Program-made: the position numbers and the translations under genes
Shown: positions 44,911 to 54,040 of the stretch, piece after piece
How the letters are laid out: the number at the start of each line of letters is the position of its first letter
How positions within the stretch are numbered: the first letter of the stretch is position 1
Notes under the pieces: generated by a model
What the model saw: only the letters and a program-made list of their open reading frames with translations
The model's database searches: none
Told to the model about the DNA's origin: nothing
Source: Nonomuraea angiospora
GTDB lineage: Bacteria > Actinomycetota > Actinomycetes > Streptosporangiales > Streptosporangiaceae
Assembly: GCF_014873145.1 (NCBI RefSeq)
Contig: NZ_JADBEK010000001.1
Location: 2,480,001 to 2,544,000, forward strand
DNA length: 64,000 nt
Direction of reading: 5' to 3'

Positions 44911-46137
44911 ATGGCATTCAGCCTTGGCATGGTCGGAGCGGGGCAGTTCTCGGCCCACTTCGCCTCCCTCTTCCACCTGCACCCTGGCATCTCCCACGTG
45001 TACGCGACGGACGAGATCGAAGGTCGCGCGGAGAAGCTGGTCGACGTTTGGGGCCTGGCCGGCGCACGCCCCGACTTCGACGCCATGCTGGCCGATCCGT
45101 CGATCGACGCGATCGCCATCTTCACGCAGCGCTGGACGCACGGGCCGCTCGTCGTACAGGCCTTGCGTGCCGGCAAGCACGTCTTCTCGACGGTGCCGAT
45201 GGCGGTGTCGCGGGAGGAGATCTCCTCGATCATCGACGCGGTGCGCGAGACGGGCCTGACGTACATGATGGGGGAGACCAGCTACTACAACCCTGCCACC
45301 GTCTTCGCGCGGCAGAAGCTCGCCGCGGGAGAGTTCGGCCGGGTGTTCTACGCCGAGGGCGACTACCTGCACGACATGGATCTCGGCTTCTACGACGCGT
45401 ACCGCTTCAGCGGCGGTGAAGCCTGGAAGGCGACGGCCAGTTACCCGCCCATGTGGTACCCGACCCACTCCATCGGCGGAGTGCTCGGGGCGATCCCGAG
45501 CCATGCCGTGAGCGTCAGCTGCATCGGCGTTCACGACGAAAGAGGCGACGGTGTCTTCGACACCGGGGTCAGCATGTTCGGCAACGACTTCTCCAACATG
45601 ACCGCGCTGTTCGAACTCGCCGATGGCGGCTCGATGCGGATCAACGAGTTCCGGCGGGTGGGCTACCCAGCACGGACCCGCGAGAGCCGGTTCCGCTTCT
45701 TCGGCACCGAGGGCAGCTTCGAGCAACTGGCCACGACCTCGATCTGGCAGGACAAGACCGAAGCGAAAGACGTGTCCGAACTGATCGAGTCCCGGCCGAC
45801 CTTGAGCCTCGATGATCCCCTGCTCGCCGATGTCGCACCGGCGCTGCGCGCCGCGTTCGTGTCGGGGCACGCTCCGGTGCACGACGAGGAGGCCGCACGC
45901 CTGCCAGCCGAGTTCAAGGGGGCGCCGAACGGACACGAGGGGAGCCATCAGCTCCTGGTCGACGATTTCGTACGCGCCGTCGAGGTCGGCACCCTGCCGA
46001 CAGTCAATGCATGGGCCGCCGCCCGCTTCACTCTGCCCGGCCTGATCGCGCAGGAATCGGCCCTTCGCGGCGGCGAGCGTCTCGCCATACCCGATCTCGG
46101 GGACGCTCCCGTCCCCGTCGGCAGTCCGCTGCGGTAG
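44911..46137 (+). CDS. Gfo/Idh/MocA-family oxidoreductase
   Basis: The 408-aa protein starts FSLGMVGAGQFSAHFASLF, a NAD(P)-binding Rossmann motif. IFTQRWTHGPLVVQALRAGK follows, where the common EKP/K motif is replaced by STVPMA, then the alpha/beta C-terminal domain. The missing catalytic lysine of the EKP motif is a visible departure from classical sugar dehydrogenases. AAGGGG lies seven bases before ATG 44911. A LacI-type pseudogene follows on the same strand, so it was probably part of a sugar-use locus. Confidence 0.85.
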   Translation: MAFSLGMVGAGQFSAHFASLFHLHPGISHVYATDEIEGRAEKLVDVWGLAGARPDFDAMLADPSIDAIAIFTQRWTHGPLVVQALRAGKHVFSTVPMAVSREEISSIIDAVRETGLTYMMGETSYYNPATVFARQKLAAGEFGRVFYAEGDYLHDMDLGFYDAYRFSGGEAWKATASYPPMWYPTHSIGGVLGAIPSHAVSVSCIGVHDERGDGVFDTGVSMFGNDFSNMTALFELADGGSMRINEFRRVGYPARTRESRFRFFGTEGSFEQLATTSIWQDKTEAKDVSELIESRPTLSLDDPLLADVAPALRAAFVSGHAPVHDEEAARLPAEFKGAPNGHEGSHQLLVDDFVRAVEVGTLPTVNAWAAARFTLPGLIAQESALRGGERLAIPDLGDAPVPVGSPLR

Positions 46138-46180
46138 ATGGTCTGGGCAGTTTGACGACTCGCGGCCCGGGGAGGGAGAC

Positions 46181-46863
46181 GACGATGTTCCCGTGTACAC
46201 GAACCCGTTCTTCACGGAGTTCGCCCACGCCGTCGAGAAAGCGGCGCGATCACGGGGATACGCGCTCCACGTGACGACCGACGCTCCCGAGCCGGGCAAG
46301 CTGCTTGAGCGGTTCAGCGAGCTCGCCGCCCGCCAGGTCGACGGAGTGGTCATCGTGCCGGGTTCGCGTTCGGTGGACGCATCCGGCCTGGTCGGCCTGC
46401 CGCGGGTGCAACTGAACACGACAAATCCGCTGCCCGAGGTCGACAGCGTGGGGGGCGACCTCTATCGGGGCGCGTTCGAAGCGACGGAGCACCTGATCGC
46501 TCACGGGCACCCGGGAAGGCAGCTACCGGGCCGGCCTCGAACTCGCCGCGGCGGACGACCGGCCCTGGCGCGATCTTCGCCTCCTCCGGCCTCATCGCGC
46601 TCGGCGTCCTCCGGGCTCTGCACGAGCAGGACGTGCAGGTTCCGGAGGGCATCGCCATTGTCTCCCTCGACGGATCATGGGAGACCGAGTACTCCTGGCC
46701 CGCACTGAGCTCGGTACGACAGCCCATCGAGGCGATGGCCGAGGCATCCGCCGACCGGCTACTTGATCAACACAGTGCCGAGCGCCGGGAAGGTGACGCC
46801 GCCGCCCGTGTGCCGCTCGAATATCGAGTTACGCGGCCTGAGCAGCGTGGTGGTATTCGTTGA
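46181..46863 (+). pseudogene. LacI-family regulator remnant
   Basis: The frame reads VYTNPFFTEFAHAVEKAARS, then DGVVIVPGSRS and GAFEATEHLIAHGH, which match the sugar-binding domain of LacI regulators. It shifts frame near 46515 and the rest appears as LHEQDVQVPEGIAIVSLDGS and ALSSVRQPIEAMAEASADRL to the stop at 46863. The DNA-binding helix-turn-helix is absent and about 35 residues are missing around the shift. Confidence 0.75.
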
Positions 46864-47017
46864 TCGCGCCTGCGGCGACGGCGATGTGAACGTCGATACC
46901 CATCGAGCCCTCGCGCCGGATGACTGCTTCCGGCGCGAAGAACCCTGCGACATGGAAGGCCTCGCTGTGGACGGACGGCGGATTGTCGCCCACCAGAATG
47001 ACTGGAACGGAATTCAT
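46829..47017 (-). CDS. Short coding-like ORF of unknown function
   Basis: The 62-aa frame MNSVPVILVGDNPPSVHSEA, then GFFAPEAVIRREGSMGIDVH, has strong G/C third-position bias and a plausible ATG, so it is probably coding or a 5' gene fragment. It overlaps the end of the LacI remnant antisense. I cannot name it. Confidence 0.3.
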   Translation of the reverse strand: MNSVPVILVGDNPPSVHSEAFHVAGFFAPEAVIRREGSMGIDVHIAVAAGAINEYHHAAQAA

Positions 47018-47469
47018 TACTCGTCTCTGCTGAATTGGCTGGCGGCGCGGGCCCGTTCCGAGCGAAGCGGCGTCATGGAGCTCACCGTTGCGCTACGACG
47101 ATCATGCAAGGATGGAGCGGCACGACCCGGGACCGGTGCACGGCCCCTCGAAAAACGGCGCTGACCAGCGCTGACGACCCTCGCACGTACTCCATGACAG
47201 CCTCGTTGGCAAGAACTCCCACTGATCGAACCGACCGAACGGGATCCATCGGATGCCTGGACGGACAGGGATCGCTTGGGCCAAGACTTGATTGTGCTCG
47301 CGCGGGGAGAGAAGCGCCATCCTGTTGGCGGCTCATTCGACGGACCGGGGTGTCAGAGAAAACGCACCAGAACGGGCCGGAAATACCCATCAGCCGTGGG
47401 TGGGATTATGGGGGATCTTGGCGTAGTTGTCGCCGGGCTGCGACCCGAGCCTCGTGTGCGGCGGGCGGC

Positions 47470-47561
47470 TCAGATCGCTTCACCGTGGCCGTGGTGTTCG
47501 TCGTCGGGGGTGACGTAGCCGATGCCCTCGTGCAGCCGGACGGTGTTGTAGAAGGTGCGGC
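47470..47561 (-). pseudogene. IS3-type transposase 3' fragment
   Basis: About 30 codons read RRTFYNTVRLHEGIGYVTPD and DEHHGHGEAI before a stop. This is the conserved C-terminal end (FNTVRLHEGIGYVTP) of rve-type integrases of IS3-like elements. The rest of the element is missing. Confidence 0.6.
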
Positions 47562-47598
47562 GTGCCGGAACATCCAACGGCCGGACCGGTTGCAGTTG

Positions 47599-48249
47599 TC
47601 AGCCGCGGTTCGAGATGGGAACTGCGGATTCGGCTCCCGTGGGGTCCGCTTCGGCGCGCAGGATCCGCCAGATCACATAGGCGCAGGCGGCGGTTGCGGG
47701 CATGGTCAGCAGTGTGCTGACAATCCCGAGCACGATCACGTTCCCGGCCAGGTACAAAGGCACCATCACCATCGCGCCGATGGCGAATTTCGCCAGGAAG
47801 ACCGCCGAACACTTCTGGTAGAGGCGCCGCCTCGCACGATCGCGCCGCCAGGTGAACCGTTCACCGCGCGCTTGCCCCACCACCAACCCGATCAACGGCC
47901 ACCCCACCAGCATGGATACCAGGAACACGGCCGCGCCGGCCACGCTGGCCAGCACACCGACAAGGTAGAAGTTGACCCCCACCCCGCTACTCCCGGCCAA
48001 GAACGCAGACACGCCCACCGTGAGTAGCCCGCCTGCTGCCTGCCAGTACTTTCGGTCGGTCCACACCCGGGCCACCGCGATGACGAACACACCACCGACT
48101 GCGATCAGGGCGGAGGTCGTGACTTGGCCGGTTATCAGATAGACAACCGTGAACAGCGCTCGGGATGCGATGCTTTCCGCGAGCGTGCGCCAGCCGCCCA
48201 CTACGGCGAACAAGGACAGCGACTTCTGCGTCAGCAGGTTGAAGTTCAT
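47599..48249 (-). CDS. DUF3159 membrane protein
   Basis: The 216-aa protein has six predicted membrane helices, including TVVYLITGQVTTSALIAVGG, LLTVGVSAFLAGSSGVGVNF and AVFLVSMLVGWPLIGLVVGQ. The cytoplasmic loop ARGERFTWRRDRARRRLYQK and the helix after it are typical of actinobacterial DUF3159 proteins of unknown role. Its ATG overlaps the stop of the monooxygenase gene by 4 bp, so the two are co-translated. Confidence 0.85.
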   Translation of the reverse strand: MNFNLLTQKSLSLFAVVGGWRTLAESIASRALFTVVYLITGQVTTSALIAVGGVFVIAVARVWTDRKYWQAAGGLLTVGVSAFLAGSSGVGVNFYLVGVLASVAGAAVFLVSMLVGWPLIGLVVGQARGERFTWRRDRARRRLYQKCSAVFLAKFAIGAMVMVPLYLAGNVIVLGIVSTLLTMPATAACAYVIWRILRAEADPTGAESAVPISNRG

Positions 48250-49445
48250 GTGCTGACCTCCGCTCCATTGGATCCGCCGGATCCGCCGGGGGTGGGAACC
48301 ATGCGGGGGGTGCCTTTGGTGACGCCGGGGGCGGGGAAGCTGTCGCGGCGCATCGCGTCCTCGTAAGCACCGATCGCGGCGCGCAGACTCTGCTGCCCAT
48401 GGGAGGCCTGGACCAGTTCATCGCAGAGGCGGTGCGCATCCTGCATCGCCAAGTTGCCGCCGAAACCCGGTGCCACGTGGATCGCATCGCCGATGACCGT
48501 CACCGGAGCAGCCGGCCATGCCTGCATCAGCGGGATCAGCCCGCCCCGCAGGGCGACTGTGAGGTGCGGCCATGCGTGGTCGACGACCATCTGCAACGTC
48601 GGGTGAAAACCGGCGGACACTTCCTGCGCTCGGCGCCACACCGTGGCCGGTGATTCGGCCGAACCGAGCACCTCCTTCGTGACGGGCAGCGCCCACATCA
48701 TGTAGTCCTCGGCATCGGCGACGACGCGGGAGCGCAGAGCAGGCAGCCACTCCTTCCTCGCGACGACCGGCGGCTGGCTGAACCGCAGCACGGCCATCGC
48801 CATCATCGCGCCGTGCGCCTGTGCGTTGGAGGGGCTGTGGCCGATCAGTTCGGGTAGCCCGGTACCGGCCACGGCCCGCAGCGGCGTCGCGCCCATCAGC
48901 GTGCGTTTCCCCGTGTCGACCACCCGCACATGAGGCAGGTACTGGCGGCGAACGGCTGAACCGATGCCGTCCGCACCGACCAGCACGTCGGCGGTGTCCG
49001 TACTGCCATCGGCGAACCACGATCGGACGGTCCCGTCGGGCCGCTGTTCGAACCGCGTGAACTCCGCCCCGAACCGCACCGTGTCCTCCAGTCCGGTCAG
49101 CAGCACCGCCCGCAACAGCGGCCGGTGTACCTGCCGCCCGGGACGCACCCCCGCCGTGCCGTCCAGCGGTTGGCTCCGCGCAACCACGAGCCTTCCCTCT
49201 ACTTCGGACAGGAGCAGCCTCTGTTCGCGCGGTCCGCCCATGGTGGCCTCCGCCATCGCCACGTGCGGCGGCGGCAGGCACGCCCGCAGCGCAGCCGTTC
49301 CGCGGTCATCGAAATGCAGGCTGATGCCCTGCGGGCGCCCCTGCTCCCCTTCCCGCTCGTATACCACGACGTCGATTCCCGCCCGTCGCAACCCGTGGGC
49401 CAGCGTCAACCCGCCAAGCCCCGCACCGACCACGACCACCTTCAC
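48246..49445 (-). CDS. FAD-dependent monooxygenase
   Basis: The 399-aa flavoprotein of the UbiH/PHBH group starts VKVVVVGAGLGGLTLAHGLR (Rossmann GxGxxG). The DG motif appears as VLVGADGIGSAVRRQYL, and VTVIGDAIHVAPGFGGNLAM is the GD motif that binds the FAD ribityl chain. It should hydroxylate a small aromatic or polyketide-like substrate using NAD(P)H. The GTG start is chosen because homology begins there; AAAGG lies upstream. It is divergent from a TetR gene, with operators between, and a truncated duplicate lies at 44335. Confidence 0.9.
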   Translation of the reverse strand: MKVVVVGAGLGGLTLAHGLRRAGIDVVVYEREGEQGRPQGISLHFDDRGTAALRACLPPPHVAMAEATMGGPREQRLLLSEVEGRLVVARSQPLDGTAGVRPGRQVHRPLLRAVLLTGLEDTVRFGAEFTRFEQRPDGTVRSWFADGSTDTADVLVGADGIGSAVRRQYLPHVRVVDTGKRTLMGATPLRAVAGTGLPELIGHSPSNAQAHGAMMAMAVLRFSQPPVVARKEWLPALRSRVVADAEDYMMWALPVTKEVLGSAESPATVWRRAQEVSAGFHPTLQMVVDHAWPHLTVALRGGLIPLMQAWPAAPVTVIGDAIHVAPGFGGNLAMQDAHRLCDELVQASHGQQSLRAAIGAYEDAMRRDSFPAPGVTKGTPRMVPTPGGSGGSNGAEVST

Positions 49446-49459
49446 CCTGCCGACCTTTC

Positions 49460-49475
49460 TCCACCGGTTGATGAA
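49460..49475. promoter_or_regulatory. TTCACC-type operator near the monooxygenase start
   Basis: TCCACC-GGTT-GATGAA has the 6-4-6 form of the sites upstream of the truncated monooxygenase at 44667 and lies 14 bp from the GTG start. Confidence 0.45.
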
Positions 49476-49495
49476 GTTCAAGGTAGCACGTACCG

Positions 49496-49520
49496 GGTGA
49501 ATAACTTCACCAATCGGTGA
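49496..49520. promoter_or_regulatory. Overlapping TetR operators in the monooxygenase/tetR intergenic region
   Basis: GGTGAA-TAAC-TTCACC (49496-49511) is a perfect 6-4-6 inverted repeat. It shares its right arm with TCACC-AATC-GGTGA (49507-49520). The site is 27 bp before the tetR ATG, a standard place for autorepression. Confidence 0.65.
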
Positions 49521-49547
49521 GGAAAGATCCGATAGACTCGCCCTGCC

Positions 49548-50183
49548 ATGACAGAACACAGTCCCTCTGCTCGCCCCGGACGCTGGCGATCCGGCGCGGA
49601 AAGCAGGCAACGGATCCTGGAAGCCGCCCGCGCGCTGTTCCGCGAGCACGGCTATGGCGGCACGACCGTGCGCGCCGTCGCCGCCCAGGCGGAAGTCGAT
49701 CCCGCCATGGTGTTCTACTTCTTCAAAACCAAGCAGGGCTTGTTCGCCGCGGCCACGGAGATGCCCCCCCATCTGCCGTCAGCCATCGAATCGATCTTCA
49801 CCGGCGGCCTCGATGGCGTCGGCGAACGCATCATCCGGACGCTCTTGGAGAACCTGGACAAACCCGGCCGCACGCCGCTCATGATGCTGACCCGGTCAGC
49901 CCCCACTCACGAGGTGTCCGAAGCACTACTCCGCGAATTCATCGACCGGGAAATCACCAGTCGGCTCGCGGCGATGCTCGACACGCCCGACGCCGCGCTA
50001 CGGGCCGGCATGGTGAACGTCCAGATCCTGGGCCTCGCAGTAGCGCGTTACATCGTACGACTCGAACCGATCGCCTCTGCCTCCGCCGATGAACTGGTGG
50101 CCAGTCTCGGCCCGGTGGTGCAGCAGTGCCTCACCGGACAGGGGGCTACTACCGCTACCGACACGCCGGGCAGTGGAAGGTGA
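49548..50183 (+). CDS. TetR-family regulator of the monooxygenase operon
   Basis: The 211-aa protein has an N-terminal helix-turn-helix: RILEAARALFREHGYGGTTV, then AAQAEVDPAMVFYFFKTKQG. A TetR C-terminal domain follows (HEVSEALLREFIDREITSRL). It is divergent from the FAD monooxygenase and most likely represses it and itself through the TTCACC dyads; an aromatic inducer is plausible. Confidence 0.9.
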   Translation: MTEHSPSARPGRWRSGAESRQRILEAARALFREHGYGGTTVRAVAAQAEVDPAMVFYFFKTKQGLFAAATEMPPHLPSAIESIFTGGLDGVGERIIRTLLENLDKPGRTPLMMLTRSAPTHEVSEALLREFIDREITSRLAAMLDTPDAALRAGMVNVQILGLAVARYIVRLEPIASASADELVASLGPVVQQCLTGQGATTATDTPGSGR

Positions 50184-50189
50184 TCGGGT

Positions 50190-50600
50190 TGCGGTGGCGT
50201 GCCAGGGCGCGTAGGCCCGCAACCGTTGCAGCGCGGCCGGGTCGTTGCAACGCGGCCGGGTCGTTGCGGCGCAGGTCGGCGAGGTGACGGTCGGCCATAG
50301 AGGCGTAGGCGCCCGGCCTGATCCCATGAGGCGGGAGACCGGCCGGTCCTCGGTCGTGCTGCGGCTGTCGATGTGAGCGCGGAACTCGGCCCAGGCCCGG
50401 AATCCGTGTTCCTGAGCGAGCACGAACTGGGCGTCGGGCCCTGCCGCACAAGTTCCACGGCACCTCGGACGCGACGACGGTCCGTTCCGGTCGCGGGTGC
50501 TGTTCGCCGGCCCATCCAGGCGTGGAGCAGCGCGACCGGTCGGTCAGTCGCGAGACATCGGTTTCCAGACGCCTTCGGCCGCTGGTGTGTCCGTCCGGCG
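50190..50600 (-). pseudogene. Remnant of an ankyrin-type regulatory protein
   Basis: Minus-strand pieces read AQFVLAQEHGFRAWAEFRAH, then in other frames AYASMADRHLADLRRNDPAA and ALQRLRAYAPWHA. The VLAxEHGFxxWAxFxAHI pattern is a landmark of small actinobacterial proteins whose C-terminus has ankyrin repeats. The frame is broken at least twice, and a tandem 18-bp repeat around 50225-50265 (CGCGGCCGGGTCGTTGC units) sits inside. Confidence 0.4.
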
Positions 50601-50608
50601 GATCACGC

Positions 50609-50971
50609 TCAACTGCCGTCGGTCTTGGTGGAGGTCGTGCTCGGGATATTCGGCGGCTGGTGCTGCTTGCAGGCCTCCTCGGCCTTCTTGAACTGCGGTG
50701 TGTTGGCGTCCTTGCCGTCGAGTGTGAAAGCGCCGCTTGTGTCGGGGTCGGGGAACGACGGCACGCCGTTGCTGCGCATGCACGCCGCGTACTTGAGTTT
50801 GTCCGCCTGGGGCCAGTCCGCCGTCGCATTGCCCTTTGGCACCAAGGACACCTCGGACTTGCCGGATTCCTGGCTCCTTCCGCAGGCCGCGCCGGCCAAT
50901 GCGACGGCGGCCAGCGCGACGGCCAGCGCGATGCTCCTGTGCGAGCGCTTCTGACTGGGGGCGTTTTCCAT
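50609..50971 (-). CDS. Small lipoprotein with CMRSNGVPSFPDP motif
   Basis: The 120-aa lipoprotein has a signal peptide with lipobox LAGAAC. The mature part contains KYAACMRSNGVPSFPDPDTS and FKKAEEACKQHQ, a two-cysteine motif seen in many actinobacterial lipoproteins that often accompany ABC or RND efflux operons. No transporter is intact here. GGAGATC lies four to five bases before ATG 50971; ATG 50983 is an alternative. Confidence 0.8.
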   Translation of the reverse strand: MENAPSQKRSHRSIALAVALAAVALAGAACGRSQESGKSEVSLVPKGNATADWPQADKLKYAACMRSNGVPSFPDPDTSGAFTLDGKDANTPQFKKAEEACKQHQPPNIPSTTSTKTDGS

Positions 50972-51333
50972 GTTGATCTCCATCGTGTGTGCGTTGTCGT
51001 CCGGTCGCTGTGGCTACCGGGCAGGGTTGTTCGCTTTTCGGGTACGGAAGTGCTGTCGCGGTTGCTGCCGATGAGGCCGTGTTGCGGTACGACACGGGTT
51101 CGGTGGCGCAGTTGGGCACGCGCGGGACGGATCCGCGCACGTGGCCGGTGGCGAAGACCGTGCCGCCGGTCCGCCCATGATCGGGTTGCGATCGAGGTGC
51201 TGCTGGTTGAGGTGGGTCATGCGCCGAGCCGGCTGCGGTCCTCGTTGGAGAGGACAGTCTGGCCCGTGGTCGTGTTGAACCGCACCGGGGTGTCGGCCGG
51301 TGGGCCTTGGAGCTTCCTGTCCGAGCAGTTCCT
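50972..51333. other. Gap with no recognisable gene
   Basis: A minus-strand frame ends TPVRFNTTTGQTVLSNEDRS near 51220 and could be the tail of a lost protein. Nothing else is identifiable. Confidence 0.3.
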
Positions 51334-51930
51334 TCAGGGTGGTCGGCGCGCGGTGTCGCTGTCGCACGCGATGCACTCGGCGACCCGCCCATCGGACAAG
51401 GTCGTGACGTAGCTCTCGTAGGTGTGGTCGATCCCGGCCACCACGTACCCTCGGCTGGCCAGGTCCTCGGCCAGGGACGTGAGTGAGCTCAACGGCTTGG
51501 TGAAGCCGGCAGAGAGCACCACCAGTGGAAGTTTCTCCCCTGCGGGTTCGGCGTCCTTGATGGCGTTCGTCCGCGTCTTGCTCAGCGTGTCAGACGGCAC
51601 GCCCGCGACCTTGGAGCCCTTCAGGAAGAGCTCCGACTCCTTCGGCGTCACGTACGGCGCCCGCTCCCCGTCCTTCTGCTCGGTCGGATACCACACGGTG
51701 ACCTTGAGCTCCCTGGTTTTGACGTCGAGGTTCCAGGGATCGGGGCGGGAGGTGTCGTTCACATACAGGATGGTGGTGCCGACCGTATGGTCACCGGTGG
51801 GCGCGGGCAGGACGGCCGGACCGGTGGGCGTGGGCGACGGGCTGGTTGCCGACCGGGGCGGCGTGGGCGCGGAGCAGGCGGACGCGGCCAGGACGACCAG
51901 TCCCGCGGCGACTGCCAGGAGGTGTCTCAT
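51334..51930 (-). pseudogene. Truncated alpha/beta-hydrolase lipoprotein
   Basis: The 198-aa frame has a lipoprotein signal (lipobox LAASAC) and a Pro/Thr-rich linker. It then has the N-terminal third of a platelet-activating-factor-acetylhydrolase-like hydrolase: LKVTVWYPTEQKDGERAPYV, LPLVVLSAGFTKPLSSLTSL and LASRGYVVAGIDHTYESYVT. It ends before the nucleophile elbow GxSxG and the His, so it cannot be catalytic. A preceding ATG at 51942 overlaps the upstream stop. Confidence 0.65.
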
Positions 51931-51942
51931 CGAGCGGTCCAT

Positions 51943-52068
51943 TCACTTGTGCAGCAGGGTCAGCGCCTTGGCCAGGGCGGGGTCGCGCCCGGCGGCCGCG
52001 TCCTTCGGGGTCAGGGGCACGTAGTGGTCAGGCGGCACGCCGATCCGGTCGAGCGTCTCGCGGTTCGG
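51943..52068 (-). pseudogene. 3' stub of an S41 peptidase gene
   Basis: Reading down from about 52068, the minus strand encodes NRETLDRIGVPPDHYVPLTP, then KDAAAGRDPALAKALTLLHK and a stop. This matches the very C-terminal segment of secreted S41 (tricorn/CTPase-like) proteases. The catalytic Ser and Lys are missing. It meets a kinase fragment on the other strand. Confidence 0.7.
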
Positions 52069-52074
52069 CCCCAG

Positions 52075-52245
52075 GTGGTGCTGTCGATCGTGCGCGCGGT
52101 CACCCTCGCTCACCGGGGACGGATCGCGGTCGCCGCCCGGACCGGCGGCGGCCTCGACATCACCATCGACTTCCCGCAGAACCCGGTGACGAAGGACGCG
52201 AGATCGCAGGACATTGATTCGCTTCAGGAAATGGCCCTTCCGTGA
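52075..52245 (+). pseudogene. 3' stub of a histidine kinase gene (HATPase end)
   Basis: The plus frame reads LSIVRAVTLAHRGRIAVAAR, then TGGGLDITIDFP and a short tail before the stop. This is the final G2 box and last strand of a HATPase_c domain. Only about 55 codons are left. Confidence 0.75.
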
Positions 52246-52249
52246 AGTA

Positions 52250-52990
52250 AATCGAGCGCTACCTCGACCTCGCGGTGCGCGGGTGCGCTCCGCCGAGGTG
52301 AGCACGAAGATCAGCCGCCACCTGGAGCGGCTGCGCGCCTGGCTGGCCGCCGGGCTCGGGCACCCGCGCGTCTCGGCGGTCACCGCCCGCGAGATCACCG
52401 CCTGGCGCGATCACCTGGCCGCTGCCAGGTGGCGGCGCAAGGACGGCAGCGCGGCCGCCACGCACCGCCATGCCCGGCCGCCGCGTGATCGCGCCGTCGT
52501 GCACACGATGCTGGGTACCGGGCTGCGCCGCGCCGAGATCGCCGGCCCGGACCTGGCCCAGCTGGAGCCACGCGACCCCGCCCAGCTGCGGCGGGTGAAG
52601 GAGGCCAAGCTGAGCGGGGTGCGCGGCAAAGGCCGCACCAGCCGCAGCGTCTTCCTCGGCCTGGACGCCCGCACCGCGCTGGCCGACTACCTCGAGCACG
52701 GACGCGGCCTCGACGTCAGCGACGAGTCGGCCGCGCTGTTCCTGGCGGCCTCCTCCATCGCTGCCCGCCGGCCCGACGGGCAGCTGTCGCCGCGCTCGAT
52801 CAACACCATCGTCGCCATCCATGACCTGCAGGTCACCGGCGCCGACCGGCAGCTCGGCCGGCTGCGCCCGCATGACCTGCGCCATACCTTCGCCTATCTG
52901 CTTTCCCAGGCATCCGGGCACAACCGGGCCGAGCTGGAGCGGCGCCTGGGCCACGCCAACGAGCCCGCCCCGGCCTGGCGGAACCGGTAG
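52250..52990 (+). pseudogene. Broken tyrosine recombinase/integrase
   Basis: The frame includes the SAM-like N-terminal domain (RAWLAAGLGHPRVSAVTARE, ITAWRDHLAA) and the catalytic domain: LGTGLRRAEI (first Arg), LRPHDLRHTFAYLLSQASGH (HxxR) and LERRLGHANE. The linker between the two domains is deleted after RRKDGSAAA. The product ends APAWRNR at 52990, before the nucleophilic Tyr. It cannot cut DNA. No attachment site is visible. Confidence 0.8.
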
Positions 52991-53132
52991 CCGCCCTGTC
53001 GGTCGGCGACCGTCTTGGCCACCTGCTGCGCATGCCCGGCCTCGCCCGAAGAGTGTTCTGGATGGGTGCGCCGGCGAGGCGGGCTGGTGACGGCGTGCGG
53101 TGGTCAGGTCTGTCGGCGGTTCCCCCGAGTTG

Positions 53133-54026
53133 TCAGTCGCGCTTCTGGGCGGCGGCGTACTTCTCCGCGCCCTCCCGCTCCAGCCAGGCGGCGAAGGTCA
53201 TCAGGCCGGGGTGCCGCTCGCGCAGGGCCGGAATGTCGGCGTACCAGCCGCCTCCGTGGTTGGCGAACTCGTATCCGGCGATGGCGTCATGGCCCTTGTC
53301 CAGAAGGACCTCGCGCGGAATGGCCCGGTAGGTGATCGGCTCGTGCAGCACCTGCTCCATGACGTGCGCGATCTGGGTCATGGTGAGCTCGTCGCCCGCC
53401 AGTTCGAGGGTCTCGCCCACGTACTGGGCGGGGTCGGTGAAGGCCAGGGCGGCGAAGGCGCCGATGTCCGTACCCGCGATGAGCTGCACCGGCACATCGG
53501 GGAAGATGACGTCGGCCAGCACACCGTCGCGGATGCCGAAACGCGGATCGACCTGGTTGTCCATGAACCGGACCGGCCGCAGCACCGTGGTCGGCGTGCC
53601 AAGCCGCCAGGCGTGGGTCTCCAGTTCCGCCTTGCTCTCCCAGCGGCGAATGCCGTGGCCGGCGTCGGCGGCGCCGACCGAGGCGTAGACGAAATGCTCG
53701 ATGTGGGCGTCGGCGGCCGCGTCCGCGACATTCCTGCCCAGCCGCAATTCATCCTCGACGGTGAAGCCCGGCGGCGTTCCCGGGTAGCCCGCGGTGGGCT
53801 GGACGCTGAAAACGCCGTACACGCCGCGGAACGCGGCGTCGAGCGAGGCGCGGTCGTCCATGTCACCGTGCGCCACCTCGGCACCCGCCTCGGCCAGCGC
53901 GCGGGCACTCGCCGATTGAGGGTTCCGTACCAGGGCCCGCACGCGCCACCCGGCCCCCAGCAGCGCACGGGCCGCCGCACCGCCCTGGGTGCCGGTGGCG
54001 CCTGTCACCGCGACAATGTTCTCCAT
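53133..54026 (-). CDS. NmrA/TMR-like NAD(P)-binding protein
   Basis: The 297-aa protein starts MENIVAVTGATGTQGGAAAR, a Rossmann GxxGxxG of the atypical SDR (NmrA-like) group. VYGVFSVQP, FVYASVGAADAG and VLRPVRFMDN are further landmarks. Proteins of this group may be reductases or redox sensors; the active Tyr is not obvious. AAGGAG precedes ATG 54026. It is 14 bp downstream of the 6-oxocamphor-hydrolase-like gene and so in the same operon. Confidence 0.87.
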   Translation of the reverse strand: MENIVAVTGATGTQGGAAARALLGAGWRVRALVRNPQSASARALAEAGAEVAHGDMDDRASLDAAFRGVYGVFSVQPTAGYPGTPPGFTVEDELRLGRNVADAAADAHIEHFVYASVGAADAGHGIRRWESKAELETHAWRLGTPTTVLRPVRFMDNQVDPRFGIRDGVLADVIFPDVPVQLIAGTDIGAFAALAFTDPAQYVGETLELAGDELTMTQIAHVMEQVLHEPITYRAIPREVLLDKGHDAIAGYEFANHGGGWYADIPALRERHPGLMTFAAWLEREGAEKYAAAQKRD

Positions 54027-54040
54027 CACTTACTCCTTGA

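Noticed and set aside
50225..50265. Short repeats as a CRISPR array
   Set aside because: Only two or three imperfect 18-bp units without spacers; no cas genes in the window.
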